64,000 nt of DNA, taken from Ancylobacter sp. Lp-2 (GTDB lineage Bacteria; Pseudomonadota; Alphaproteobacteria; Rhizobiales; Xanthobacteraceae). Below, piece after piece: positions 18,870-27,225 of this stretch. Numbering within the stretch: position 1 is the stretch's first letter; each line of letters opens with the position of its first letter. The DNA lies in the NCBI RefSeq assembly GCF_020523795.1, contig NZ_JAJALI010000005.1:62001-126000 (forward strand), written 5' to 3'. The position numbers and the translations under genes were made by a program. The notes beneath the pieces were generated by a model. It did not search any database, was not told the origin of the DNA, and was given only the letters and a program-made list of their open reading frames with translations.

Positions 18870-19202
18870 GCCGAACCGTCGCCTTTCCAAACCGGCGGCG
18901 GCGGTCCCGCACGGCGACGCGCCGCGCAGCGGACGACCTCGACGCCATCGCTCCCGGGCGACGGTCGTGGGCCGATCTTTCAAGGTCGTTTCGACATGCC
19001 GCGTCAGCGTTCGGTTTGAAACCGTCCGGCCCGGCCAGAGACATCCGGCCGCCGCGAAGGCGCTCCCCCGCGACACGGGGAGACCGCGTTACAGATATCA
19101 CGCGGCCACTACATTCATAACGACAGAGCCCGCCCGGATAACAACCCGGCATGCCGAGCGAACGATCTTCGACGGGTCGCCACACCCGCACAGGAGGTCA
19201 TC
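18870..19202. other. 333-base divergent intergenic region
   Basis: Separates the GT29-like gene (minus) and the small DUF1127 gene (plus) and should hold both promoters. On the plus strand TTACAG, a 19-base gap and TTCATA may form a weak promoter, and AGGAGG lies just before the DUF1127 ATG. I see no convincing gene, repeat or structured RNA. Confidence 0.4.
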
Positions 19203-19493
19203 ATGAACATTCTGCGGCTTGAAACGACGAAGCTGCCAGCCGCGCCGGTGGATACCGCGCCGCCGGCATTCGCCAGTGCATTCGCCCGCTCATTGGCCGG
19301 CATGGCGCGCCGCCTGCTCATGGAACTGGAGCAGGCCTGGCAGACCCGGGCCGCAGCACAGCGACTGGCATCGCTGGACGATCGAACGCTTGCCGATATC
19401 GGCATTTCGCGATCGGGCATCGAGCATGCGGCGGCGTCGGGACGCTCCTGCGCGGCAGAGGAGCACGCACTCGCCGAGTGGCGGGCTTCATAG
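19203..19493 (+). CDS. Small DUF1127 (YjiS-like) protein
   Basis: A 96-residue protein with a strong AGGAGG ribosome-binding site six bases before the ATG. Residues about 40-75 (LEQAWQTRAAAQRLASLDD, then RTLADIGISRSGIE) form the DUF1127 motif: an arginine-rich helix followed by DxxLxDIGI. No membrane segment. Members in alphaproteobacteria are stress- or growth-phase-regulated small proteins, some acting with RNA. The gene is divergent from the GT29-like gene and 146 bases upstream of the flavoenzyme gene at 19640. Its partner is unknown. Confidence 0.85.
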   Translation: MNILRLETTKLPAAPVDTAPPAFASAFARSLAGMARRLLMELEQAWQTRAAAQRLASLDDRTLADIGISRSGIEHAAASGRSCAAEEHALAEWRAS

Positions 19494-19639
19494 CGCGCGC
19501 CGACCTTCGACGACGACGACGCGGCCATCGCGGCGCGGCGCCCTCCCCTCGCCCCCGGCACGGCGCCCGGCCGGCCCCGCGTCGAGCCCCCCGGCCACCG
19601 GGCGCCTCCCCTTCCGCCCCAACCTTCATCAGGTACGCC

Positions 19640-20848
19640 ATGAACCGGATCACCACGCCTTCAGCCACCAACCCGACCGCCTCGCCTGCCACCGCCGCGC
19701 GCGGCCTCGCGCCGACGCTGCGGGCGCGGGCCGCCGAAACCAGCCGCCTCGGCCGCCTGCCGGCGGCGACCATCGAGGAACTCGAACAGGCCGGCCTGTT
19801 CAGGCTCTGCATGCCCGCGATCTATGGCGGCGACGAAGCGTCTCTCGACACGCTGCTGGACGTGTCGCTGGAACTCGGCGCCGCCGACGGCTCGGTGGCC
19901 TGGACCCACGCCATCCTCGCGGGCGGCATCTGGATGGCCGCCGCGCTCTATCCGCCAGAGACCACCGACAAGGTGTTCGGCAGCGGCCGCCCCTTCCGTA
20001 CCGCCTCGGTGATGGCTCCCTCGCGGGTCCGCACCCGCCGTGTCGCGGGCGGCCTGCACATCGAGGAGGGCCAGTGGGCCTTCAACAGCGGCATCCACCA
20101 TGCGCAATGGGACGTCGCCAGCGTGCCTATCCTCGACGAGGGCGGCAACCAGGTCGACTTCGCCGCGGCACTGCTGCCGGTCGAGGAACTCACCCTGCTG
20201 GACGACTGGGACACGTTCGGCCTGCGCGGCACCGGCAGCGTCAGCGTGACGGCGGAGAACGTCTTCGTTCCCGACGATCGCCTGGCCTCCTACAGCCGGG
20301 TGCTCGCCGACGATTTCGCCTCCAGCCATCTGCGCGACCGGCCGAGCTTCAACCTGCCGGTGCTGCCGATGCTGGCCACCAAGCTCGCCTTTCCCTGCCT
20401 GGCGGTGGCACGCGAAGCCCTCGGCCTGTTCGTCGACCGGGCGCCCTTCCGGCCCATTGCGCTCACCTTCTACCCGGCCCAGAGCGAGGCGACGGTGACG
20501 CATCTCTACATCGGCGAGGCCTCGGTGAAGATCGACGCCGCCGAGACCATTCTTCGCCGCTCCATCGCCCATATGGAGGCGGCGGCCGCCTCCCGGCAGC
20601 CCCTCGCCCGCGAGCAGCGCGCGCGCATCTGGCGCGACGCGACCTTCGCGGCCCGTCTGTGCTGGGAGGCGGTGGATCTCCTCGCCGGCGTGTCCGGCGG
20701 CGGCTTCGCGCGGTCGGACAGCCCGATGAACCGGCACTGGCACGATCTGCGCGCCGCCACGCTGCACGCGGGATTGTCCACCACCACCACCTTCGAGATC
20801 TTCGGGCGGCTGGTGTTCGGGCTGCCGCCGAACTCCCCGCTGGTGTGA
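19640..20848 (+). CDS. Acyl-CoA-dehydrogenase-fold flavin-dependent oxidoreductase/monooxygenase
   Basis: A 402-residue protein of the acyl-CoA dehydrogenase superfamily, closest in pattern to the HpaH/HsaA/DszC flavin monooxygenases: it lacks the acyl-CoA catalytic glutamate context and has the motifs AADGSVAWTHAILAGG (about 80-95) and DDWDTFGLRGTGSVSV (about 190-205), then a C-terminal helical bundle with FEIFGRLVFGLPP at the end. Such enzymes use reduced FMN or FAD supplied by a separate reductase, and none is encoded next to it. The ATG at 19640 has only a weak ribosome-binding site. Substrate unknown. Confidence 0.75.
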   Translation: MNRITTPSATNPTASPATAARGLAPTLRARAAETSRLGRLPAATIEELEQAGLFRLCMPAIYGGDEASLDTLLDVSLELGAADGSVAWTHAILAGGIWMAAALYPPETTDKVFGSGRPFRTASVMAPSRVRTRRVAGGLHIEEGQWAFNSGIHHAQWDVASVPILDEGGNQVDFAAALLPVEELTLLDDWDTFGLRGTGSVSVTAENVFVPDDRLASYSRVLADDFASSHLRDRPSFNLPVLPMLATKLAFPCLAVAREALGLFVDRAPFRPIALTFYPAQSEATVTHLYIGEASVKIDAAETILRRSIAHMEAAAASRQPLAREQRARIWRDATFAARLCWEAVDLLAGVSGGGFARSDSPMNRHWHDLRAATLHAGLSTTTTFEIFGRLVFGLPPNSPLV

Positions 20849-20876
20849 GGAACGGCGCGGTGGCATCCCGCTCCCG

Positions 20877-23423
20877 TCAGGCGGGTTCGCCGACCGATCC
20901 CGCCGGAGAGCCGCGCCCCCCGGCGGCGATGCGGCTGGCGATCGCCGCCGCCAGATGCATGGTGCTGACCGGCTTTCGCAGCAGCGCGGTACCGTGCGTC
21001 GTGCGCAAATCGGCCGTGATCTGCGCCGGCTCGGCGAGCAGCAGCAGCGGAACCGGCGCCAGCCGCTGCATGAGCGCGGACAGATCCGGCGCCTGCTCAC
21101 CGGTATCGAGGTCCATCATGATCAGGTCGGGCGCGCGGCGATCACGCCCCAGCCAGTCGCACAGCCCGCGCCCATCGGCGAATCCGACCGGCTCGTAGCC
21201 CAGCGCGGCGATCTTCTCCTCGTACATGAGGCGCAGCTTCCCGTCGCGCTGGACCAGCAGCACGGTCTGCCCATGGCCCAGCGGCGTCGAGCGCTCGTGG
21301 AAAAAATCGGACAGCGGCACGGCGGCCCTGTTGCCGGCGGCGGGAAAATGCACGTCGAAGCGCGTGCCCCGGCCGGGCCGGCTGGCGACGTCAATATGGC
21401 CGGACATGCCGGCGACGATGCCGTGCACGGCGGCGAGCCCGAGGCCGGTGCCGCCCTTGTTCGCCCGGGTGGTGAAGAACGGCTCGAAGATGTGCGGCAG
21501 CACATTGGCGTCGATGCCGCTGCCGGTGTCGCCGACGCTGAGCACGACATAGCGGCCGGCCGGCAGCTCCCCATGCGACAGCGGCACGCGTGCCGGCCGC
21601 TCGACCGCCCGCACCCCGATCCGCACCACGCCATCGTCGGACAGGGCATGCACGGCATTGGTGCACAGATTCATCACCACCTGCTGGACCTCGATGGGAT
21701 TGCCGAGAACCGACGGCAGGTGTTCCGCCAGAGCGACGTCGAAGCGGATGCCATCCGGCACCGACAACCGGATCAGCGGCAGAATGTCCGACACCGCCTC
21801 GGCCATGTTGAAGGGCTTGGCGACCCGCTCCCGCTTGCGGCCGAAGGTCAGGATCTGGTCGGTCACATGCCGGGCGCGCTGGGCGCTGGCAACGATCTGC
21901 TGCAGATATTGCCGGCCCTGGGTCGAGACCCGCTTCAGCTGCAAGGTCATCTCCGCATAGCCGAGTATGGCGGCGAGCGAATTGTTGAACTCATGGGCAA
22001 TGCCGCCGGCCAGCGTGCCGACCGCCTCCAGCCGCTGGGCATGCTCGAGACGCGCCTCGAGCGCCTTCTTCTCCTCCCGCGTGTGATAGGTCATGAGGCT
22101 GCGTGCCAGCACCAGCGCGGCGTTGCCATACATGCGCTGCTCGTGATCGCCGCTTCTGCCGGGCAGTCCCCTCCGGACGAGGAACAGGCTGACCGAGCGC
22201 TCGCCGAACCACCCCATGACGATGCTGCCCTCGCGGACGCCGTGGACCCAGGCGCGGTGAGGATCGCTGCGCTCATTGTAGGGGAAGCCGAGATAGTCGG
22301 AACCGCCCCGATGCGCGGTGGCGGCGAAGCGCGGGCCGTACTCGCTGGCGATGGACTGAAGACGCCGGCCGTCGATGTTTCCATAGGCATGCTCGACCCG
22401 GAAGTCGTCGCTGTTGAGCACGGCGAAGGCATGGGAGCGCGCCTGGAAGAACGAGCCGAACAGCTCCACCGAATGGGCGAAGGCGGTCGGCATGTCCTCG
22501 CCGCCCTCGACGAAGCGTCGGCGCACCTCGGCGACGATGTTCTCGAAGTCCAGCTGTCGGGCCAGACGCTGGGTCTGGGCGCGCAGCCGGTAGATCAGCA
22601 CGGCGACATAGCCACAGAGCAGCACCGAGATCGCGCCGAGCAGGGCCCGGCTCCAGACCGCCTGGGCACTGACCTCGCCGAACGCCTCGAGATAGTCGCG
22701 TTGCAGGATCTGCGCCTCGCGGGAACTGTGCGACAGCTGGATCGCCTCGATCACCGCATCGACCTGCGGCAGCGTCGACAGCACCGTGCGCACATGGGCG
22801 GCGAACGACCTGATATCGGCATCGGCCCCGGCGGGCGAGGCCTGCAGGGCATCGAGCTGATGGCGGATGAACCCGGCCAGCCCGCCATCCGGCTGGGCGG
22901 TGAAGCGCATCAGCGGCAGGCCGAGATCGCCGGTCTGGCCCAGCGCCTGGCGTATCCGCGCATCCGGGCTCTGGTCGAGCCGGTCGAGCAGCTGGACCGC
23001 GATGGACAGCGAATTCTGCAGCAGCGCATTGCTGGTCTTGAAGGTTTCCACCAGCGCCTCGTCGGCGTCGATGGAACGGGATATGGCGGCCAGCTGCCGG
23101 TCGAGCTGCACGGTCTCGCCCATCCCGGCCGCATCGAACAGCGCGTGAAGCCGGGCCACCGATGCCCGGAGCCGGACGATCGAATCGACGAGAGGATCGT
23201 AATTGAGCAGCAGGCCGGCGCGTGCCTGCAGCACGTCGCGCTGAAGCGCGGCGTGATCGCCGTCGATGGCCCGGAGCGACGTCAGCACCGCTTCATGGAG
23301 CTCGCGCGAGGGCATGCGTCCGACGGCCAGCAAGGCGAAGAGGATGGCGCCGACCAGCAGCAGGACGATGCGCCACGGCTCAATGATCGTCCAGCGCCGG
23401 CTGGGCTTCGAGCGTCCTGCCAT
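20877..23423 (-). CDS. VirA-like membrane sensor histidine kinase with degenerate C-terminal receiver
   Basis: An 848-residue hybrid kinase. One helix at about 17-36 and a second at about 260-280 bracket a periplasmic all-helical (DAHL-type) sensor; a GAF-like domain follows (about 300-440), then a HisKA helix with the phosphoacceptor His477 (GGIAHEFNNS) and an HATPase domain (VGDTGSGI, GTGLGL). The C-terminal receiver keeps the phosphorylatable aspartate (about 771, LIMMDLD) and the lysine (about 817, LLRKPV), but the usual acidic pair at the start of the domain reads Gln-Arg. The start (ATG 23423, GGTGAG upstream) overlaps the peroxidase gene by 44 bases. A linked response regulator gene is absent. 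Confidence 0.86.
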   Translation of the reverse strand: MAGRSKPSRRWTIIEPWRIVLLLVGAILFALLAVGRMPSRELHEAVLTSLRAIDGDHAALQRDVLQARAGLLLNYDPLVDSIVRLRASVARLHALFDAAGMGETVQLDRQLAAISRSIDADEALVETFKTSNALLQNSLSIAVQLLDRLDQSPDARIRQALGQTGDLGLPLMRFTAQPDGGLAGFIRHQLDALQASPAGADADIRSFAAHVRTVLSTLPQVDAVIEAIQLSHSSREAQILQRDYLEAFGEVSAQAVWSRALLGAISVLLCGYVAVLIYRLRAQTQRLARQLDFENIVAEVRRRFVEGGEDMPTAFAHSVELFGSFFQARSHAFAVLNSDDFRVEHAYGNIDGRRLQSIASEYGPRFAATAHRGGSDYLGFPYNERSDPHRAWVHGVREGSIVMGWFGERSVSLFLVRRGLPGRSGDHEQRMYGNAALVLARSLMTYHTREEKKALEARLEHAQRLEAVGTLAGGIAHEFNNSLAAILGYAEMTLQLKRVSTQGRQYLQQIVASAQRARHVTDQILTFGRKRERVAKPFNMAEAVSDILPLIRLSVPDGIRFDVALAEHLPSVLGNPIEVQQVVMNLCTNAVHALSDDGVVRIGVRAVERPARVPLSHGELPAGRYVVLSVGDTGSGIDANVLPHIFEPFFTTRANKGGTGLGLAAVHGIVAGMSGHIDVASRPGRGTRFDVHFPAAGNRAAVPLSDFFHERSTPLGHGQTVLLVQRDGKLRLMYEEKIAALGYEPVGFADGRGLCDWLGRDRRAPDLIMMDLDTGEQAPDLSALMQRLAPVPLLLLAEPAQITADLRTTHGTALLRKPVSTMHLAAAIASRIAAGGRGSPAGSVGEPA

Positions 23424-24429
23424 TGTACTCACCGGTCAATGTCTCGAGAAACGCCACCAGCGAATGGATGTCCGCCGGGCTCAGACGACGGCCGAGCTGG
23501 CTCGCGCCCATGATGGCGATCGCGTCGGGCAGCGTCGGCGCACGTCCGTCGTGGAAATAGGGAGCGGTCACCGCGACATTGCGCAGGCTCGGCACCCGGA
23601 AGACGCCCTTGTCCTCCTCCTTTCCGGTGAGGGTGAAGCGCCCGAGGTCGCCGTCATTGTCAGGATCGGCGCGCGGCGGCGGCGCATAGATGCCGAACTT
23701 CTGGAACATGTTGCCACCGAGATTACTTCCCTGATGGCACGCCGCGCAGCCATAGTCGCGAAACAGCTGGTAGCCGCGCAACGCATCGTCGCCGAGGGCG
23801 GAGCGGTCGCCGGCGAGATAGCGGTCGAAGGCCGAATTGGGCGTGACCAGCGAACGCTGATAGGTGGCCAGCGCGTCGAGAACGGCGGCGCGGTCCGGCG
23901 GGCGGCCGAAGGCACCCGCGAACATCAGCGCATAGGTCGGGCTCGCCTCCAGGCGGCTGAGGACCATCGGCCAGGTCGCCGCCATCAGGTTGGGGTCGAG
24001 GAGCACGTTTTCGTTCTGCTCTTCCAGCGAGGTGAAGCCGCCGCGCCATCCCAGCCGGTAATTATTGCCGACGTTGAAGATGGTCGGGGCGTTGAAGCGG
24101 TGCGTCCGCCCCTCATAGCCGACCGTCCGCTTCATCGGATTGGCACCGCCATGCGCCAGATCGTGGCAACTGGCGCAAGAGAGACGCTGCTGGCTGGATA
24201 GGATGGGATCGGCGAACAGCCTTTCGCCGAGCGCGACCTTCTTCGGATCGAGGTTGCCCGGCACCTGGAGCGACGTGAAGGGCTGGCGGTTGGCGGGAAC
24301 CGCCGTCGTACCGGAAACGGCGCGGGAACCCGGGACGAACCCCAGCACCGCCGCCGGCAGGGCCACGGCCAGCAGAACCCAGGCGCGCCCTCTTCCAGCA
24401 GGTGCCGGCGACATGAACCTTCGCGTCAT
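23380..24429 (-). CDS. Di-haem cytochrome c peroxidase (CcpA/MauG family)
   Basis: Periplasmic di-haem c-type cytochrome, 349 residues. A Sec-type N-terminal hydrophobic segment (about 15-35) is followed by two haem-binding motifs, CASCH (85-89) and CAACH (228-232), in the spacing of the CcpA/MauG family. The family either reduces hydrogen peroxide or, in MauG/MbnH types, modifies a partner protein. AGGAGG lies before the ATG. The gene overlaps the start of the sensor kinase gene by 44 bases, which points to joint function such as redox or peroxide sensing. The exact activity cannot be read. Confidence 0.88.
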   Translation of the reverse strand: MTRRFMSPAPAGRGRAWVLLAVALPAAVLGFVPGSRAVSGTTAVPANRQPFTSLQVPGNLDPKKVALGERLFADPILSSQQRLSCASCHDLAHGGANPMKRTVGYEGRTHRFNAPTIFNVGNNYRLGWRGGFTSLEEQNENVLLDPNLMAATWPMVLSRLEASPTYALMFAGAFGRPPDRAAVLDALATYQRSLVTPNSAFDRYLAGDRSALGDDALRGYQLFRDYGCAACHQGSNLGGNMFQKFGIYAPPPRADPDNDGDLGRFTLTGKEEDKGVFRVPSLRNVAVTAPYFHDGRAPTLPDAIAIMGASQLGRRLSPADIHSLVAFLETLTGEYNGRTLEAQPALDDH

Positions 24430-24868
24430 GCTTCCTCCTGACGGCCTCCGCCTCACGGCCGACCGGGAGCGGACACCGGGTCGGCGAGCGGCCGGCAACC
24501 GGTCGCCACCCGAGCCATCGGCCCCCGCCATCGGCAACGTCAGTGGCGCGGCGGGATTTCAGCTCCATGTCGAACCGGCGGACCGCGTGACAGCTGCAAT
24601 CAACCCTCGCAGCCCGGCATCACATAGCGGCGACGTATCCCGGCTGTGTCGGCCGGCCGCACAGCGCGTAACGCCATGTATCCGCGAGGAGCCGGGCCTC
24701 CGTCAGGGGTCGGGCATCCGCGAGCGGCCGGCGCCGAGGCCCGGCCGGGCCGTCTCCCTCGCCCGCATGCAGGGGCGCTACGTCTGCAACCGGCACGGCA
24801 GATCCGGAAACCGGCGTGTAGGCCGGCCCGCCCAATGTTCCCGCACGACACGATTTGCGGGGTTTCAC
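24430..24868. other. 439-base divergent intergenic region
   Basis: Lies between the di-haem peroxidase (minus) and the FAD oxidoreductase (plus). Open frames crossing it have no ribosome-binding site and no family match. ATCCGCGAG occurs twice (about 24678 and 24717). No confident promoter, palindrome or RNA structure was found. Confidence 0.45.
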
Positions 24869-26209
24869 ATGCAGAAAATATCGGGCGGACAGGCCGTCGT
24901 GATCGGCGCCGGCATCGCCGGGCTGTGCGCGGCGCGCGTGCTGGCGCCGTTCTTTCCGAAGGTCGTCCTGGTGGAACGGGAGGGCGCGGACCGGTTGAAC
25001 GGCGTCCGGCCGGGCGGCGCGCCCCGCAAGCCCGGCTTCCTGCTCTGCGGCGGCTATGCCGCGCTCTCCGAGCTGTTTCCCGGCATCGGCGCCGACCTGC
25101 TCGTCGCCGGCGGCGTTCGCTTCGATGCCGGTGACGACATCCGGCTCGAAAGGCCGGGGATGGGCGCCCTGCCGCAACGCCGGATGGGGTGGGCGAGCTA
25201 TGGCGTCGCCCGCCCGACGCTGGAGAGGATCGTCGCTCAGCGGACCGCGCGATGGCCGAACGTCGCCTTCCGGTATGGGTGGCAGGCCACGAGCCTGCGG
25301 CTGGCCGACGGTGCGCCCCGGGTGGACGGCGTTCATTGCCGGCTTCCCGACGGCAGTCAGGAGACGCTTGATGCCAGCCTGGTCATCGACGCCTCGGGCC
25401 GGCCCGATCTCACTCTGGCCAGCGGCCGGGCCGGCGGCCTCGCCCTGCCCGAGCCTCTCTTCGGTCCCGGCATAGGCTATGCGGTGGCCACCTTCCAGCT
25501 GCCGGCCACCTTCAATCCGGGCTTCGTCGGTCTGGTGACGCTGCCGGACGCCACGCACCTCCGCCGCGGCGGGTTCGTGCTGCGGGTCGAGGCGGAGCGC
25601 TGGCAGGTGCTGCTCGCCGGAGCCGCCGGCGAGCAGCCGGTCGCCGACGCGGCATCCTTCTGCGAATTCGCCCGGACGCTGCCGACCGCCTCGATCGGCG
25701 ATTTTCTCCGCTGCGCCCGTCGCCCCGAGCGGCTTTCCAGCTTCGGCGCACGGGAGAATGCCTGGTACCGCTTCGATCCGCGTCACCTTCCCGCCGGACT
25801 GCTGCCGCTCGGCGGCGCCATGTGCCGGCTCGACCCGCTGACCGGGCAGGAGATGACCCTCGGCATCCTGCAGGCGCTGCTGCTGCGCAACGTGCTCGCC
25901 GCGGCTCCCCGGGACGGGATGCAACTGGCGGTCCGGCGCTTTCTGGAGCGGTCGGCCCCGCTTCTCGCACGGGTATGGAGCACCGCCGTCCCGCACGAGG
26001 CCGGGTTTCCCGCCACGACCGGAAACCCGGCGCCGCAGGGAAAGGAGCCGATCGCCGGGTACGCAAGCGGTTCGCAGGCAAACGGTTCGCAGGCCAGCGG
26101 CTGGCGCGACGCCCTGCGCGATCCCGCCGCGCATGAGACGCTGCTGCGCCAGCACCACCTGCTCGGCCTCGTCGTCGACGAGACCGTATCGCCGCTGAAC
26201 GCCGCGTGA
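24869..26209 (+). CDS. FAD-dependent oxidoreductase
   Basis: A 446-residue flavoprotein with an N-terminal Rossmann dinucleotide site, IGAGIAGLCAARVL (about residues 11-24), followed by the acidic end of the second strand (VVLVERE), and a second FAD contact in the DPLTGQEMTLGILQALLL block. It resembles the p-hydroxybenzoate-hydroxylase or geranylgeranyl-reductase-like group. I place the start at ATG 24869, before the Rossmann motif, and not at much longer upstream readings. Near the C-terminus there is a short Ser/Gln/Ala-rich repeat (GSQANGSQASG). It stands alone between a divergent peroxidase gene and a convergent operon; the substrate is unknown. Confidence 0.8.
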   Translation: MQKISGGQAVVIGAGIAGLCAARVLAPFFPKVVLVEREGADRLNGVRPGGAPRKPGFLLCGGYAALSELFPGIGADLLVAGGVRFDAGDDIRLERPGMGALPQRRMGWASYGVARPTLERIVAQRTARWPNVAFRYGWQATSLRLADGAPRVDGVHCRLPDGSQETLDASLVIDASGRPDLTLASGRAGGLALPEPLFGPGIGYAVATFQLPATFNPGFVGLVTLPDATHLRRGGFVLRVEAERWQVLLAGAAGEQPVADAASFCEFARTLPTASIGDFLRCARRPERLSSFGARENAWYRFDPRHLPAGLLPLGGAMCRLDPLTGQEMTLGILQALLLRNVLAAAPRDGMQLAVRRFLERSAPLLARVWSTAVPHEAGFPATTGNPAPQGKEPIAGYASGSQANGSQASGWRDALRDPAAHETLLRQHHLLGLVVDETVSPLNAA

Positions 26210-26235
26210 GCCGAGCCGGCGGGACCGAGGACGAC

Positions 26236-27225
26236 CTAGCCCAGCGGGAAGATGTCGGCGGCCGACTGCAAGCGCTCGACGATGCCCTGCTCGAACTGGT
26301 AGCGGGCGAAGGTGTCGATGGCGCGCCGGTTCGGCTCCAGCCCGTAGGGCCAGTAGTCCCTGCCCATCGCCGCCTCGGTCTCGCGCAGCGACGCCTCCTG
26401 CCAGGGAAGCATGGCGGCGTCGTAGGCGTATTGGTGCAACTCACCGGCGGCGAACGCCTTGGCCGCCCCGAACGCCTCGGCAAGCGCCGCCGGCAGACCG
26501 GGATGGCGCTCCGCCACATCCTCGCGGATGCCGATGACGTGCATCAGTGGGAACAGCCCGGTGCGGCGGTAATAGTCCTGTTCCGCCGCCGGCACGTCGG
26601 CGAACAGGCGGCGGATCGCCGGGTGGCCCTGCGCGAAGGCCTGCGGCGCGCGCGGGGCGATGATGGCGTCGATCTCCCCTTCCAGCAGCAGCTGCCACAG
26701 CGTCTCGCCGGCGCCGAGCCGGGTGACGGCGAAGCGGGCGGGCAGCTCGATCGGCACCTTCTCCTCGCGCCCCGGCGCGTCGATGCCGCCGATCACCCAC
26801 TGCACATTGTCGGCGCTCACCCCGTAGTCGTCGGAGAGCAGGCCCCGCACCCAGACATTGGCGGTCAGCTGATATTCCGGCACGCCGATGCGCCGGCCGG
26901 CGAGATCCTCCGGCCGGTCGATGCCGGCGTCGGCGCGGATATAGATGGCGCTGTGGCGGAACTTGCGCGACACGAAGACCGGCAGGCCGACATAGCGGCA
27001 GACGCCCCGCGCGCGCAGCAGCGCATAGGTGCTGAGCGACATCTCGGTGATGTCGAACTCGCCGCCCAGCATGCCGCGCAGGAACACCTCCTCCGGTGGC
27101 AGGATGGCCCAGTCCAGCCGGAAGCCGGCCGGGCGGATCACCCCGGCGATCAGCGGCCAGGTACGGTCATAGGCGCCGCAGCCGACGGTGAGCGCCTCGG
27201 CCGGCGCAATCTGGAACTCGCTCAT
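26236..27225 (-). CDS. 4,5-dihydroxyphthalate decarboxylase-like (Pht5 family) protein
   Basis: A 329-residue cytoplasmic protein of the Pht5 family, which has a periplasmic-binding-protein fold but no signal peptide here. Visible blocks are YDRTWPLIAGVI, LSTYALLRARGV and FRHSAIYIRADAGI. Pht5 removes a carboxylate from dihydroxyphthalate, but many relatives carry this name without proof. Its ATG overlaps the stop of the TPP enzyme gene (ATGA), so it is the last gene of a nine-gene carboxylate operon. Whether it is an enzyme or a solute-binding protein cannot be decided from sequence alone. Confidence 0.72.
   Translation of the reverse strand: MSEFQIAPAEALTVGCGAYDRTWPLIAGVIRPAGFRLDWAILPPEEVFLRGMLGGEFDITEMSLSTYALLRARGVCRYVGLPVFVSRKFRHSAIYIRADAGIDRPEDLAGRRIGVPEYQLTANVWVRGLLSDDYGVSADNVQWVIGGIDAPGREEKVPIELPARFAVTRLGAGETLWQLLLEGEIDAIIAPRAPQAFAQGHPAIRRLFADVPAAEQDYYRRTGLFPLMHVIGIREDVAERHPGLPAALAEAFGAAKAFAAGELHQYAYDAAMLPWQEASLRETEAAMGRDYWPYGLEPNRRAIDTFARYQFEQGIVERLQSAADIFPLG

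Noticed and set aside
16701-23423. Pairing of the orphan OmpR-type regulator with the VirA-like kinase
   Set aside because: They are about 3.5 kb apart with unrelated genes between, and VirA-like kinases have different partners; not supported by the sequence.
24140-24868. Extension of the FAD oxidoreductase frame upstream of its Rossmann motif
   Set aside because: The GxGxxG fold begins at residue 11 of the ATG at 24869; upstream residues are low-complexity and overlap the divergent peroxidase gene.
26236-27225. Taken first as a periplasmic solute-binding protein
   Set aside because: No signal peptide and the first residues lead straight into the Pht5-type domain; the decarboxylase-like name is better, though still unproved.
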